Origin: Myxococcus virescens
GTDB taxonomy: Bacteria > Myxococcota > Myxococcia > Myxococcales > Myxococcaceae
DNA: 64,000 nucleotides
NCBI RefSeq assembly: GCF_900101905.1
Contig: NZ_FNAJ01000016.1
Span: 1 to 64,000 of the forward strand
Reading direction: 5' to 3'
A model generated the notes under the pieces. That model worked only from the letters and a program-made list of their open reading frames with translations. It ran no database searches and had not been told where the DNA came from. Positions 32,097 to 40,111 of this stretch are shown piece after piece; the first letter of the stretch is position 1; the number at the start of each line of letters is the position of its first letter. Made by a program: the position numbers and the translations under genes.

Positions 32097-32575
32097 GCGA
32101 TGCGACCTTTGTCCTGCACACCTTCCGCTTCGAGCTCGCGTTCCAGCCGGAGCCGCTGTCCGGAAGCGGCGGGGGCGACGCTCCGGTGGATGGCGCGTTC
32201 TCCGAGTGCTCCGGGCTGGAGGCCACGATGGAGCCGCGCGTGATTCAGGTCGGTGGCCACAACCTGGGCGCCGTTCAGCGCGCAGGTCCCGTGACCTTCG
32301 GCACGGTGGTGCTCAAGCGGGGCATTTCGGAAGGAGAACGGCTGCTGCGCTGGTTCGCGCGAGTCACGTCGGGAGACTACGGCTACCGCTGCACGGTGCG
32401 CATCCGACTCAAGGCGCCGTCGGAGAACGGCGAACTGCGGACGGTGCTCACCTACAAGCTCGACCGGGCCCTGCCCGTGAAGTTCAAGGCGGCCGACTTC
32501 AACGCTCGGGCGACCGAGGTCGGTATCGAAGAACTGCACCTCGTCCACGAGGGGCTGACCCTCGAGGAGGAATGA
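32093..32575 (+). CDS. CIS tube protein (2), baseplate-proximal type
   Basis: 160 residues from the ATG overlapping the previous stop. HTFRFELAFQPEPLSGSGGG, GAFSECSGLEATMEPRVIQV and TFGTVVLKRGISEGERLLRW place it in the gp19-like tube family, shorter in sequence similarity to the first tube protein and with an added Gly/Ser loop. It probably caps the tube next to the spike, as Afp5 does. It ends FNARATEVGIEELHLVHEGL. The next gene starts 4 bases later. Confidence 0.88.
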   Translation: MSDATFVLHTFRFELAFQPEPLSGSGGGDAPVDGAFSECSGLEATMEPRVIQVGGHNLGAVQRAGPVTFGTVVLKRGISEGERLLRWFARVTSGDYGYRCTVRIRLKAPSENGELRTVLTYKLDRALPVKFKAADFNARATEVGIEELHLVHEGLTLEEE

Positions 32576-32579
32576 GCCC

Positions 32580-33854
32580 ATGCGAGACAGGACTCCCGAG
32601 AGCGCGAGCTTCATCAACGAGAGCAACGGCCAGGAACTCCCGGTGCACTTCAATCCGGGCTCGCTCCAGTACACCGTCAACAACAAGCTTCAGAACGTCC
32701 GTGGCCAGGAGTTTCAGCAGTTCGTCGCGGAGAGCAACGCGAAGCTCTCGATGGAGCTGGTGTTCGACACCACGGACACGGGAGCCAACGTCTGCGACCA
32801 GACCATCCGGATCGCACGGATGATGGGGACCAAGACCCAGATTCCTCCGGACGTCACGTTCCGCTGGGGCGCGTTCGAGTTCACCGGACTGGTGGAGACC
32901 TATCAGGAGACCATCGACTTCTTTTCGGCTGATGGCATCCCGCTGCGTTCAACGGTGGCGCTGGGAATGACGCGGCAGCAGCAGATCTTCTCGCGAGGCG
33001 CTGAGGGAGAGCGCTCGCGGCAAGTGGCCGCGGCTCCCAACCAGCCCATCCCGCGCGCGGTCGCGGAGCAGAATGGCGAGGACAATCCGCGCTTCCCCAG
33101 TCAGGACGTGATGACCGTCGACCCTTCCGTCCCGCTGGCCTCGCCCGCCGCGTTCGCCACAGGCGCACCTGGAGGCGCCTTGGGGGCCGGCGCCGGGGCT
33201 GGGTTTGGCATGGGGGGTGGAATCGGCGCGGGGGCTGGCTTCGGCGTTGGCGGTGGATTCAGCGCGGGCGCGGGGCTGGGCCTCGGCGGCGGAATGGGCG
33301 CGAGCGGGATCTTCGCTGCCGGCGGTGGCTTCTCGGCGGGTGGGGGCTTCTCGGCCGGCGGTGGCTTCTCGGCGGGTGGGGGCTTCTCAGCCGGCGGTGC
33401 CTTCTCGGCCGGCGGTGCCTTCTCAGCGGGCGCCTCGTTCGGAGGCAGCGCCACCTTCACCGCGGGGGCAGTCGCGGGAGGCTCAGCCTCATTCGGCGTG
33501 GGTGCGTCCGCATCGAGCCCGATCTTCTCCGCGGGAGCGTCGTTCTCCGCTGGAGCCAACTTCCCCGCGACCACGGGGGCATCCGCCTCGGGCTGGACCG
33601 CGAATGCCTGGGCTGGCGCGCAAGCCTCCGCGGGCCTCTCGGCCACAGCAGGCGCGTTCGTGGGACTGCGTGCCGGTCCTCCACGCACCTCCATCCGGCT
33701 GGAGACCGTGCGCTCCACCGGGCACGTGGACACCTACACCTACGAAACCACCGGAGACGGCCTCTTCGAGCTCGGAGGACGTGCCCGAGTCACCAGGCCC
33801 CGCTTCGGCGCGACCCTGCCCCCCAGGGGCCGCCTCCGCTTCGAGGGAGATTGA
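32580..33854 (+). CDS. CIS_tube/Afp7-like protein with Gly-rich repeat tail
   Basis: 424 residues. Residues 1-145 carry the CIS_tube N-terminal pattern: ESNGQELPVHFNPGSLQYTV, FQQFVAESNAKLSMELVFDT, CDQTIRIARMMGTKTQIPPD, FRWGAFEFTGLVETYQETID. In Afp7/Pvc7 this precedes a LysM domain that joins the baseplate hub. Here the LysM is replaced by about 170 residues (about 195-365) of Gly/Ala/Phe repeats, with a GGGFSA unit repeated six times in tandem and related AGxxFGxG units, then a Ser/Ala segment and a short charged end (IRLETVRSTGHVDTYTYETT). The repeats are low-complexity and silk-like. Frame and GC bias are continuous, so this is not a sequencing artefact. Confidence 0.85.
   Translation: MRDRTPESASFINESNGQELPVHFNPGSLQYTVNNKLQNVRGQEFQQFVAESNAKLSMELVFDTTDTGANVCDQTIRIARMMGTKTQIPPDVTFRWGAFEFTGLVETYQETIDFFSADGIPLRSTVALGMTRQQQIFSRGAEGERSRQVAAAPNQPIPRAVAEQNGEDNPRFPSQDVMTVDPSVPLASPAAFATGAPGGALGAGAGAGFGMGGGIGAGAGFGVGGGFSAGAGLGLGGGMGASGIFAAGGGFSAGGGFSAGGGFSAGGGFSAGGAFSAGGAFSAGASFGGSATFTAGAVAGGSASFGVGASASSPIFSAGASFSAGANFPATTGASASGWTANAWAGAQASAGLSATAGAFVGLRAGPPRTSIRLETVRSTGHVDTYTYETTGDGLFELGGRARVTRPRFGATLPPRGRLRFEGD
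33328..33440 (+). repeat. Tandem 18-bp repeats encoding GGGFSA
   Basis: Six consecutive units of the GGCGGTGGCTTCTCGGCG type, some identical at a 36-bp period, lie inside the CIS_tube gene. They show recent slippage expansion within a reading frame. Confidence 0.75.
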
Positions 33855-33857
33855 GCC

Positions 33858-34031
33858 ATGTCCATCGTCTTCGACGAGGTCCAGGGGTCCGTCGTCTCGG
33901 GTTCCACGCCAGACGCGAGCCAGCGTCCGGCCCCGGAGCCAGCGCTCACGCCGCCACCCGTGGATCCGACATCGATTGCCCGTGCCATCCGGCTCCTCAC
34001 GCAACGCAAGGCCCGCCTCTTCGCCGACTGA
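33858..34031 (+). CDS. Small CIS protein (DUF5908/Afp6-like)
   Basis: 57 residues: MSIVFDEVQGSVVSGSTPDA, then SQRPAPEPALTPPPVDPTSI and ARAIRLLTQRKARLFAD. It lies exactly where Afp6/Pvc6 is expected, beside the CIS_tube gene and before the spike gene, 3 bases after one gene and 18 before the next. The DUF5908 family has the same plan: a short beta-strand start (SIVFDEVQGSVV), a Pro-rich middle and a C-terminal basic helix. Sequence similarity alone is weak, so the call rests on size, plan and position. It is likely a minor baseplate component. Confidence 0.65.
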   Translation: MSIVFDEVQGSVVSGSTPDASQRPAPEPALTPPPVDPTSIARAIRLLTQRKARLFAD

Positions 34032-34049
34032 GTCCGCTCCCCGTTCTCC

Positions 34050-35126
34050 ATGACTGACGCCACGTCACAGCCAGAACATCACCGCCCCACGGTGCGCATC
34101 TTCGGCAAGGCCGACGCACGCGTCACCGGTCTGGTCAGCAGCATGCGGGTCGAGGAAGCCGAAGGCGGCCTGTGCTCGCTCGAGCTGCGCTTCGAGGCAG
34201 TCGCCCGCTACGCCGACACCGTGGCCGAGCAGGTCTTCGAGGACGAGCAGTTGCTCAGGCTCGGGGCCTCCATCGGCATCTACACCGGTCCCGAGAGCGC
34301 CCCTCAGGAGATTTTTCGCGGCGTCATCACCGGAATCGAAGCCGTGTTCTCGCACGACTCCGCGCCGGAGTTCGTCGTGCTCGCCGAGGACGCACTGCAG
34401 AAAGCAAGGCTCGCGCGGCGCACGCACGTCCACAGCGACCTCAAGCTGGCCGAGCTGGCGGAGAAGCTCGCCCGGGACCTGGGCCTGACGCCCATCATCA
34501 CAGGCCTTCGCGAGTCCCTGGGCCTCCAGGTCCAGTGGAACGAAAGCGACCTGGCCTTCGTGCGGCGATTGCTGGCCACACGGGATGCGGACCTGCAGGT
34601 GACGGGTGACGAGCTCCACGTCTCCGCACGGAGCGCGGTGCGCCGGGGCACCTTGGAGCTGACCCTCTACTCCGAGCTCCGCCGGGTGCGCGTCACGGCG
34701 GACCTGGCGCATCAGGCCACCCAGGTCACCTGCACCGGGTGGAACGCCATCCAGGGGGCCGCGGTCTCCGGCCAGAGCGCCGGCTCGCGTCCCGGCCCGG
34801 GCGCGGGTCGTACCGGCGCGGAGCTGCTCCCGCAGACGCTGGGCCCTCGGACAGAGCACCTCGGGTCGCTGCCCGTGTCCACCAGCGACGAGGCCACCGC
34901 CATCGCCAGGGCCGCCTTCGATGCGCGCGCCCGGCGCTTTGTCCGCGTCGACGCCACCGCGGAGGGCACCCCCGCGCTCCGCGTGGGGACGCACGTGAGG
35001 CTCAGCGGCATGAGCGCTCGCTTCGACAACACCTACTACGTGGTCCGCGCCAGCCACCGCTACGACACCCTCCACGGCTACGAGACGGACTTCGAGGCCG
35101 AGTGCGCCTTCCTGGGAGAGCCATGA
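34050..35126 (+). CDS. Spike-hub protein, phage gpD/VgrG-N-like (Afp8 N-terminal half)
   Basis: 358 residues. RPTVRIFGKADARVTGLVSS, MRVEEAEGGLCSLELRFEAV, EIFRGVITGIEAVFSHDSAP and EFVVLAEDALQKARLARRTH follow the phage late-control gpD/gp27 fold. QWNESDLAFVRRLLATRDAD is the second half of that hub domain. In VgrG and Afp8 this hub is fused to the spike; here it ends after a linker and is completed by the next gene, which overlaps by 4 bases (ATGA). A Gly/Arg linker (SGQSAGSRPGPGAGRTG) precedes the last 100 residues. Confidence 0.88.
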   Translation: MTDATSQPEHHRPTVRIFGKADARVTGLVSSMRVEEAEGGLCSLELRFEAVARYADTVAEQVFEDEQLLRLGASIGIYTGPESAPQEIFRGVITGIEAVFSHDSAPEFVVLAEDALQKARLARRTHVHSDLKLAELAEKLARDLGLTPIITGLRESLGLQVQWNESDLAFVRRLLATRDADLQVTGDELHVSARSAVRRGTLELTLYSELRRVRVTADLAHQATQVTCTGWNAIQGAAVSGQSAGSRPGPGAGRTGAELLPQTLGPRTEHLGSLPVSTSDEATAIARAAFDARARRFVRVDATAEGTPALRVGTHVRLSGMSARFDNTYYVVRASHRYDTLHGYETDFEAECAFLGEP

Positions 35127-35821
35127 CCGACACCGCACACGCGCAGGAGCGCCGCCTGCTGGGCGCCATGCTCGGCACCTATCTGGCGAAGGTCGTGTCC
35201 GTGGAGGACCCCAGCCACCTGGCGCGCGTCAAGGTCCGCCTGCTCACCGCGCCCGAGGGCCTGGCCGATGCGGACGTCGCCTTGTGGGCGCGGGTCGCCG
35301 TGCCGTTCTCCGGCAGTGGTTGGGGCGCGCTCTTCCTCCCGGACAAGGATGACGAGGTGGCCGTGGTCTTCGCCGGAGGAGACCCGCGCCAGCCGCTGGT
35401 CGTGGGCGGCCTGTGGAACGGGCGCGCCCGTCCGCCGGAGACGCCCGGTGGAAATCGCGTGGACCGCTACGTCATCAAGGCCCGGAATGGCAGCCGCATC
35501 GCCATCGTCGAAGCGAGCGAGGGCACCGCGCAAATCACCCTGGAAGTCCCCGGTGGCGTGAGCGCCACGCTGAAGCAGGCCAGCGGAGGCGAGCTCACGC
35601 TGGAGGCAGCGGGCAACACCATCACGCTCGCCCAGCAGGGCGTCACCGTCCGGGCCGCGACCACGGTGTCCGTCACCGCCAGTCAGGTGGAGGTGAGCGC
35701 CGGTCAGGTCACGGTCAACGCGGCGATGTCGTCCTTCTCGGGCGTCGTGAAGTGCGACACGCTTCAGACCAACTCGGTGATGGGCGTGACGTACACGCCA
35801 GGGGCGGGCAACGTATGGTGA
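35123..35821 (+). CDS. Spike tip, gpV/gp5-like (Afp8 C-terminal half)
   Basis: 232 residues. LGTYLAKVVSVEDPSHLARV, KVRLL and WARVAVPFSGSGWGALFLPD form the gp5/gpV OB-fold, with KDDEVAVVFAGGDPRQPLVV and GGLWNGRARPPE. This is followed by a beta-helical needle with short repeated strands (GSRIAIVEASEGTAQITLEV, ITLAQQGVTVRAATTVSVTA, SQVEVSAGQVTVNAAMSSFS). It is the trimeric puncturing spike. There is no PAAR gene next to it and none was found in the cluster, so the tip may be blunt or capped by another protein. Confidence 0.9.
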   Translation: MTDTAHAQERRLLGAMLGTYLAKVVSVEDPSHLARVKVRLLTAPEGLADADVALWARVAVPFSGSGWGALFLPDKDDEVAVVFAGGDPRQPLVVGGLWNGRARPPETPGGNRVDRYVIKARNGSRIAIVEASEGTAQITLEVPGGVSATLKQASGGELTLEAAGNTITLAQQGVTVRAATTVSVTASQVEVSAGQVTVNAAMSSFSGVVKCDTLQTNSVMGVTYTPGAGNVW

Positions 35822-37359
35822 GCCACCCCGTCAAGCTGCGCGGGCTCGTTTTCGACGGAGCCACCGGAGCCCCGCTGGCGGCCCAGCGCGGCGCCCCCGC
35901 GTTCATCGAGCGGCAGGACCAGGAGTTCGTCCAAGCCATCTTCGGAGAGCTCAGGTCCGAGGAAGGCCGCAAGGCGCTGGCGGACACCCTCATCTCCGAT
36001 GGGGCGCTCAACCCCCAGGGGCTCAAGCTGCTCCAGCCCGTTCACGGGGTGTTCAACGTGGCCTTGCTGGAGGCCTGCTGCGACGTGTTCGGTGAGCCTC
36101 GGGTCGAGGCGACCCGAATCGACAGCGCAGGGCTCGTCATCCGACGTGTGGGCGCGGGCAATACGCGCGAGGCCTGGGTGCGGCGGGACGGCAAGGTCGC
36201 CGGCTGGGTCACGCTCGACGGTGAGGAACAGGAGCGCGACCCCGACCCTGGACGGCGCGAAGGGCCCGCGGGCCCCGGCCCCGCGGACGTCCGGCGCGAG
36301 CTGCTGCGCCTCATGCGGGCCACCAGCCGGGACCAGGAGACCGTGACATCGCTCTTCATCGCGCCGCCCGACGCGTGCGCCGCGGCGAAGCGCACCGTGC
36401 TGTACGGACTGCTCCAGGTGGCGAGCAGTGAAGCACCGGAGGGCGCATCCAGCACAGCGCCCGCTTTCGACGACGCGCAGGTGCGGAGCCTGCTGTCCCC
36501 CTACTTCGCGGCGGGAAAGACGGTGGACTGGACAGGGCTCGAAGGCCTGTCGGTCACCTACCAGGACGTGGCCCAGCGCAGATTGCCGCAGGCGAAGCAC
36601 GACAAGCTCGCCCTGTTCATCGACTTCCTGCGTGGACTGGTCGCGGTGTTCGACGCCTTCAAGGTGCCCGCGCTCATGACGGCGATGAACCGGGTGCAGC
36701 TCGACGATGGCAATGGCCAGAAGCGGCCCGCGGGCACGGCGCTCTCCGGACTGGCGGACGTCCTCGTCCAGGGGAAGACGGGCACGGTGGTGTTGCCTCG
36801 TTCGTGGACGCATCCCAATGCCTCGGAGGCGGCCCAGCTCCTCCAGGCGGCGAAGGCCGCCACCGCGCCCCGGATGCGGGACCTCATCCCTCCCGAGCGA
36901 CGCTTCGAGCGGCGTGGCTCGCGCTATGTGGCCAGGGCCTTCGTCCGGGTCCGCCGCGAGGATGGCTGCCCACCCGCCATCGTCTGGAGCGAGGAGAGCG
37001 CCCCCTTCACCATCGCCGCCTGGCACGAGCGCGGAAAACGGCCGCCCGTCCTCATCCCCCTTCCGTCGCTCAAGGACCTGAGCGCCTTCAAGCCCAACGT
37101 CACCTTCCAGGTGCCGCCGGGGATGAACGAGCTGCTGAACAAGAACTCGCCGAAGGACTTCCTCGAAGGCTCAGCCAGTCCCCCCGCGGGTCAGGGCATC
37201 GGGTGGCTCTGTGGGTTCAACATTCCCATCATCACCCTCTGCGCCTTCATCGTCCTCAACCTCTTCCTGTCGATGCTGAACATCGTCTTCTTCTGGATTG
37301 CCCTCATCAAGATCTGCATCCCCATTCCCGCCTCGCTGCGCGAGCGGTTCGAGGACTGA
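35815..37359 (+). CDS. CIS baseplate-linked protein with two C-terminal transmembrane segments
   Basis: 514 residues from the ATG that overlaps the previous stop; frames further upstream are inside the spike gene. The first 450 residues are soluble (LRGLVFDGATGAPLAAQRGA, SLLSPYFAAGKTVDWTGLEG, LALFIDFLRGLVAVFDAFKV). They are followed by LPSLKDLSAFKPNVTFQVPP and a C-terminal hydrophobic block (about 465-505, CGFNIPIITLCAFIVLNLFL then SMLNIVFFWIALIKICIPIP) that should form two membrane helices. Proteins ending in an IPIITxCAF...IKICIPIP block occur in CIS clusters of cyanobacteria and myxobacteria. An anchor that fixes the baseplate to the cytoplasmic membrane is inferred, as known for membrane-bound (tCIS-like) systems. 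The family name is not known to me. Confidence 0.75.
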   Translation: MVSHPVKLRGLVFDGATGAPLAAQRGAPAFIERQDQEFVQAIFGELRSEEGRKALADTLISDGALNPQGLKLLQPVHGVFNVALLEACCDVFGEPRVEATRIDSAGLVIRRVGAGNTREAWVRRDGKVAGWVTLDGEEQERDPDPGRREGPAGPGPADVRRELLRLMRATSRDQETVTSLFIAPPDACAAAKRTVLYGLLQVASSEAPEGASSTAPAFDDAQVRSLLSPYFAAGKTVDWTGLEGLSVTYQDVAQRRLPQAKHDKLALFIDFLRGLVAVFDAFKVPALMTAMNRVQLDDGNGQKRPAGTALSGLADVLVQGKTGTVVLPRSWTHPNASEAAQLLQAAKAATAPRMRDLIPPERRFERRGSRYVARAFVRVRREDGCPPAIVWSEESAPFTIAAWHERGKRPPVLIPLPSLKDLSAFKPNVTFQVPPGMNELLNKNSPKDFLEGSASPPAGQGIGWLCGFNIPIITLCAFIVLNLFLSMLNIVFFWIALIKICIPIPASLRERFED

Positions 37360-37366
37360 CCGCGCC

Positions 37367-37768
37367 ATGAGCCTGAAGCCTCCCGACAGGCGCCCTCCCG
37401 TGGGCTTTCCGCTGCGGCTCGTGCCAGACGAGCGCGGTGAGCTGGCGTTTCCTTCGCTGGAAGCCAGCGTGCGTCAGTCCATCGAGGTCATCCTCCGCAC
37501 GCGCCCCGGCGAGCAGCTCATGCGGCAGGGCTTCGGTGCCGGGCTGGAGCGGATGGTGGGGCAGCCCAACACCGTGTCCACCCGCCGGCGCATCCAGGAG
37601 CTGGTGCAGCGCGCGCTCACCGAGTGGGAGCCGCGCCTGGAACTCATCCGCGTGGACGTACTGGAGATGGCGGACCTGCCCGCCCAGGTCCGCGTGGAAA
37701 TCGTCTACCGCCTGCGCCGCACGGGTGACGTGCAGCAGCTCGGGCTCGCCATGGACCTCGGAGGCTAG
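37367..37768 (+). CDS. gp25-like baseplate wedge protein (Afp9)
   Basis: 133 residues from ATG at 37367. PVGFPLRLVPDERGELAFPS, VRQSIEVILRTRPGEQLMRQ, then FGAGLERMVGQPNTVSTRRR and VQRALTEWEPRLELIRVDVL match the gp25/lysozyme-like wedge family, including the conserved EQLMRQxFG motif near the sheath contact. It is the sheath-initiating baseplate subunit. It ends exactly where the next gene begins. Confidence 0.92.
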   Translation: MSLKPPDRRPPVGFPLRLVPDERGELAFPSLEASVRQSIEVILRTRPGEQLMRQGFGAGLERMVGQPNTVSTRRRIQELVQRALTEWEPRLELIRVDVLEMADLPAQVRVEIVYRLRRTGDVQQLGLAMDLGG

Positions 37769-40111
37769 ATGCCCATCATTCCTCCCCGACTCGACGACAG
37801 GAGCTTCCCGGACCTCGTCGAGGAGCTGCTCTCCCGCATCCCGGGCCATACCCCGGAGTGGACCCATGCCCGCGTGGGCGACCCGGGGCGCACCCTGCTG
37901 GAGCTCTTCGCGTGGCTGGCGGACTCCATCCTCTACCGCGCCAACCTCATCCCCGAGCGCCAGCGACTGGCCTTCCTTCGGCTGCTGGGCGCGAGCCTGC
38001 GCCCCGCCGAGGCCGCCACCGGCGTGGTGAGCGTGCACTTCGACACCGAGGTGCTCCAGCCTTCCGTGTCGCTGCGGGCCTTCGCCTCGTTGCGCAAGCC
38101 CGTGCCCTTCGAAACGCTGGATGAGCTGACCGTGGTGCACCTCACCGCCGAGGCGTACCGAAAGCGCCCGCTCACGGAGACGGAGCGTCAGCAGCACGCG
38201 TCGATGCTGCCCCGGCTCGCGCAGGTCTACGGCCTGGACCCCAAGGCCCAGCACGGCTTCTACGCGACGACGCCCGTGTTCCCGCTCGGCGCCGCTGACC
38301 CGCGCGGGCTGGACCTGGTGACGGAGACGGTGGACGGGAGCCTGTGGCTCGCGCTGCTCGCCCCCAAGGCGGAGCACGTGGTGGCCCTCCGGGAGGACCT
38401 GACGAAGGGGAACGGACAGGGGCCTCGCGTCCTGAGCGTGGGCGTCTCCCCCGTCATGGAGGTCCCCGCCCTGTCCGAGCTGCTCGGAGCGCGCGGCCGG
38501 CTGCCGCACGTCTGGGAGGTGACGGGCACGCCCGCCGCGGACGGGTTGCCGGTGTACCACCGGCTCACCGTCGTGGCGGACTCGACGCAGGAGCTGTCCC
38601 GCCGGGGCGTCGTGCGGCTGCTGTTGCCATCCGACCTGGGCGCGCCGGTCAATGACGTGAGGGCGGACGCGCGCGCCGGCCTGGGCGACCGGCCGCCGCG
38701 CCTGGACGACCCGAGAGTGGCGGCGCGATTGGTGACCTGGCTGCGCCTGCGTCCCAGCGGAAGGCCGGAGCGCTTCGCGCTGGGCTGGGTGGACATCAAC
38801 GCGGTCGAAGTGGACCAGCGCGAGACGACCGGCGGACGCCTGATTGGACAGAGCGACGGCAACGCGGAGCAGGAGTTTCGCCTGCCCTCCGGCTCCGTGG
38901 AGCGCGCGACGTTCCAGCTCTTCATCGAAGAGCCAGGGGCGGGATACCGCGAGTGGCGGCTCATCGAGGACCTCGCGCTGGCCCGGCGCGACGAGCCCGT
39001 CTACGCCCTGGACTCCGAGGCGGGCACCGCCCGCTGTGGAGACGGCGTGCGCGGACGCGTGCCTCCCGCAGGCGCCCAGGTGCTCGTGGCCCGGATGCGC
39101 AGCGGCGGCGGCGCCGCGGGAAACCTCCCGCCGGGCAGCTTGAAGGACATCAGCGCCTTCCGGGTCGATGGCAGCCCCGCGCCGGGGCTGCGGGTGCAAC
39201 AGCCGGAGCCCACGCTGGGTGGCCGGGACGCGGAGACGCTGGCGGAGGCCGAGCGCCGCATCCCCGCGCTGCTGCGCCACGTGGACCGGGCCGTGACGGA
39301 GGAGGACTACCGGCGGCTCGCGGCGAGCACCCCCGGCGTGCAGTTGGGGCGTGTGGAGGTGCTGCCCCGCTTTGAGCCAAGGCGACGGCGAGACGGTGTT
39401 CCCGGTGTCGTCTCCGTCATGGTGTTGCCCACGGCCACGCGGCTCGAGCCGCCCTACCCGCGGGCGGACCGGCCGCTGCTGGAAGCCGTCCATGCCTACC
39501 TGGATGCGCGCCGGCCGCTCACCACCGAGCTCTACGTGATTGGCTGCGAGTACGTCCCACTGGGGCTCGGCGTGGGCATCACCGTGCGCGAGGGCTTTGG
39601 CAGGGAGACGGTGGTGCAGGCGGTACGGCAGGCCGTGCGCCGCTTCATCTTCCCGCTGCCGGCGGGAGGTCCCACCGGAGAGGGCTGGCCGCTGGGCCGG
39701 GACGTCCAGGACCGGGAGCTCTATGTGGCGGTGGCGCAGGTCCCCGGGGTGGCCAGCATCGCCGGGGTGAGCCTCTTCGCCTGGGGAACGGTGACGCGCG
39801 TGCTGAGAGACCCTCGCCGCGCCGGAGCCACGGCCGACGTGGCGCGCTTCACGGTGGAGCCCCCTGCCCCGTCCGTCTGGCAGGCCGAGGGTCCAGTCAA
39901 CCCGAGCTGGCTCCAGCTCAAGGGCAGCACCGCGACGACACCGGTGGAGCTGTCCATCGCGGACTGGCAGCTCCCGGAGCTGCTCAAGGTGGCGGTGAAT
40001 GCCGACGGGGAGGTGCCGACGATGCTCCACGGCATCGGCGATGAGGGAAGCGGCGGCATGGACTCCTCGCAGGCGGGCGTGGCGGTGCCCATGGTCCCCG
40101 AGGTCTGCTGA
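37769..40111 (+). CDS. Baseplate J-like protein (Afp11)
   Basis: 780 residues, ATG directly after the gp25 stop. PRLDDRSFPDLVEELLSRIP, TPEWTHARVGDPGRTLLELF and AWLADSILYRANLIPERQRL are the diagnostic start of the CIS baseplate J/gp6-like family. LRCGDGVRGRVPPAGAQVLV-type strands follow (GTARCGDGVRGRVPPAGAQV) and the conserved TEEDYRRLAASTPGV segment appears at about 510. It forms the baseplate ring with the next protein, whose ATG overlaps the last base of the stop. Confidence 0.9.
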   Translation: MPIIPPRLDDRSFPDLVEELLSRIPGHTPEWTHARVGDPGRTLLELFAWLADSILYRANLIPERQRLAFLRLLGASLRPAEAATGVVSVHFDTEVLQPSVSLRAFASLRKPVPFETLDELTVVHLTAEAYRKRPLTETERQQHASMLPRLAQVYGLDPKAQHGFYATTPVFPLGAADPRGLDLVTETVDGSLWLALLAPKAEHVVALREDLTKGNGQGPRVLSVGVSPVMEVPALSELLGARGRLPHVWEVTGTPAADGLPVYHRLTVVADSTQELSRRGVVRLLLPSDLGAPVNDVRADARAGLGDRPPRLDDPRVAARLVTWLRLRPSGRPERFALGWVDINAVEVDQRETTGGRLIGQSDGNAEQEFRLPSGSVERATFQLFIEEPGAGYREWRLIEDLALARRDEPVYALDSEAGTARCGDGVRGRVPPAGAQVLVARMRSGGGAAGNLPPGSLKDISAFRVDGSPAPGLRVQQPEPTLGGRDAETLAEAERRIPALLRHVDRAVTEEDYRRLAASTPGVQLGRVEVLPRFEPRRRRDGVPGVVSVMVLPTATRLEPPYPRADRPLLEAVHAYLDARRPLTTELYVIGCEYVPLGLGVGITVREGFGRETVVQAVRQAVRRFIFPLPAGGPTGEGWPLGRDVQDRELYVAVAQVPGVASIAGVSLFAWGTVTRVLRDPRRAGATADVARFTVEPPAPSVWQAEGPVNPSWLQLKGSTATTPVELSIADWQLPELLKVAVNADGEVPTMLHGIGDEGSGGMDSSQAGVAVPMVPEVC

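Noticed and set aside
33328-33440. CRISPR or minisatellite outside coding DNA
   Set aside because: The 18-bp units keep the reading frame and encode the GGGFSA repeat of the CIS_tube protein.
37307-40030. 907-residue minus-strand frame opposite gp25 and baseplate J
   Set aside because: Shadow of well-supported plus-strand CIS genes; no motifs.
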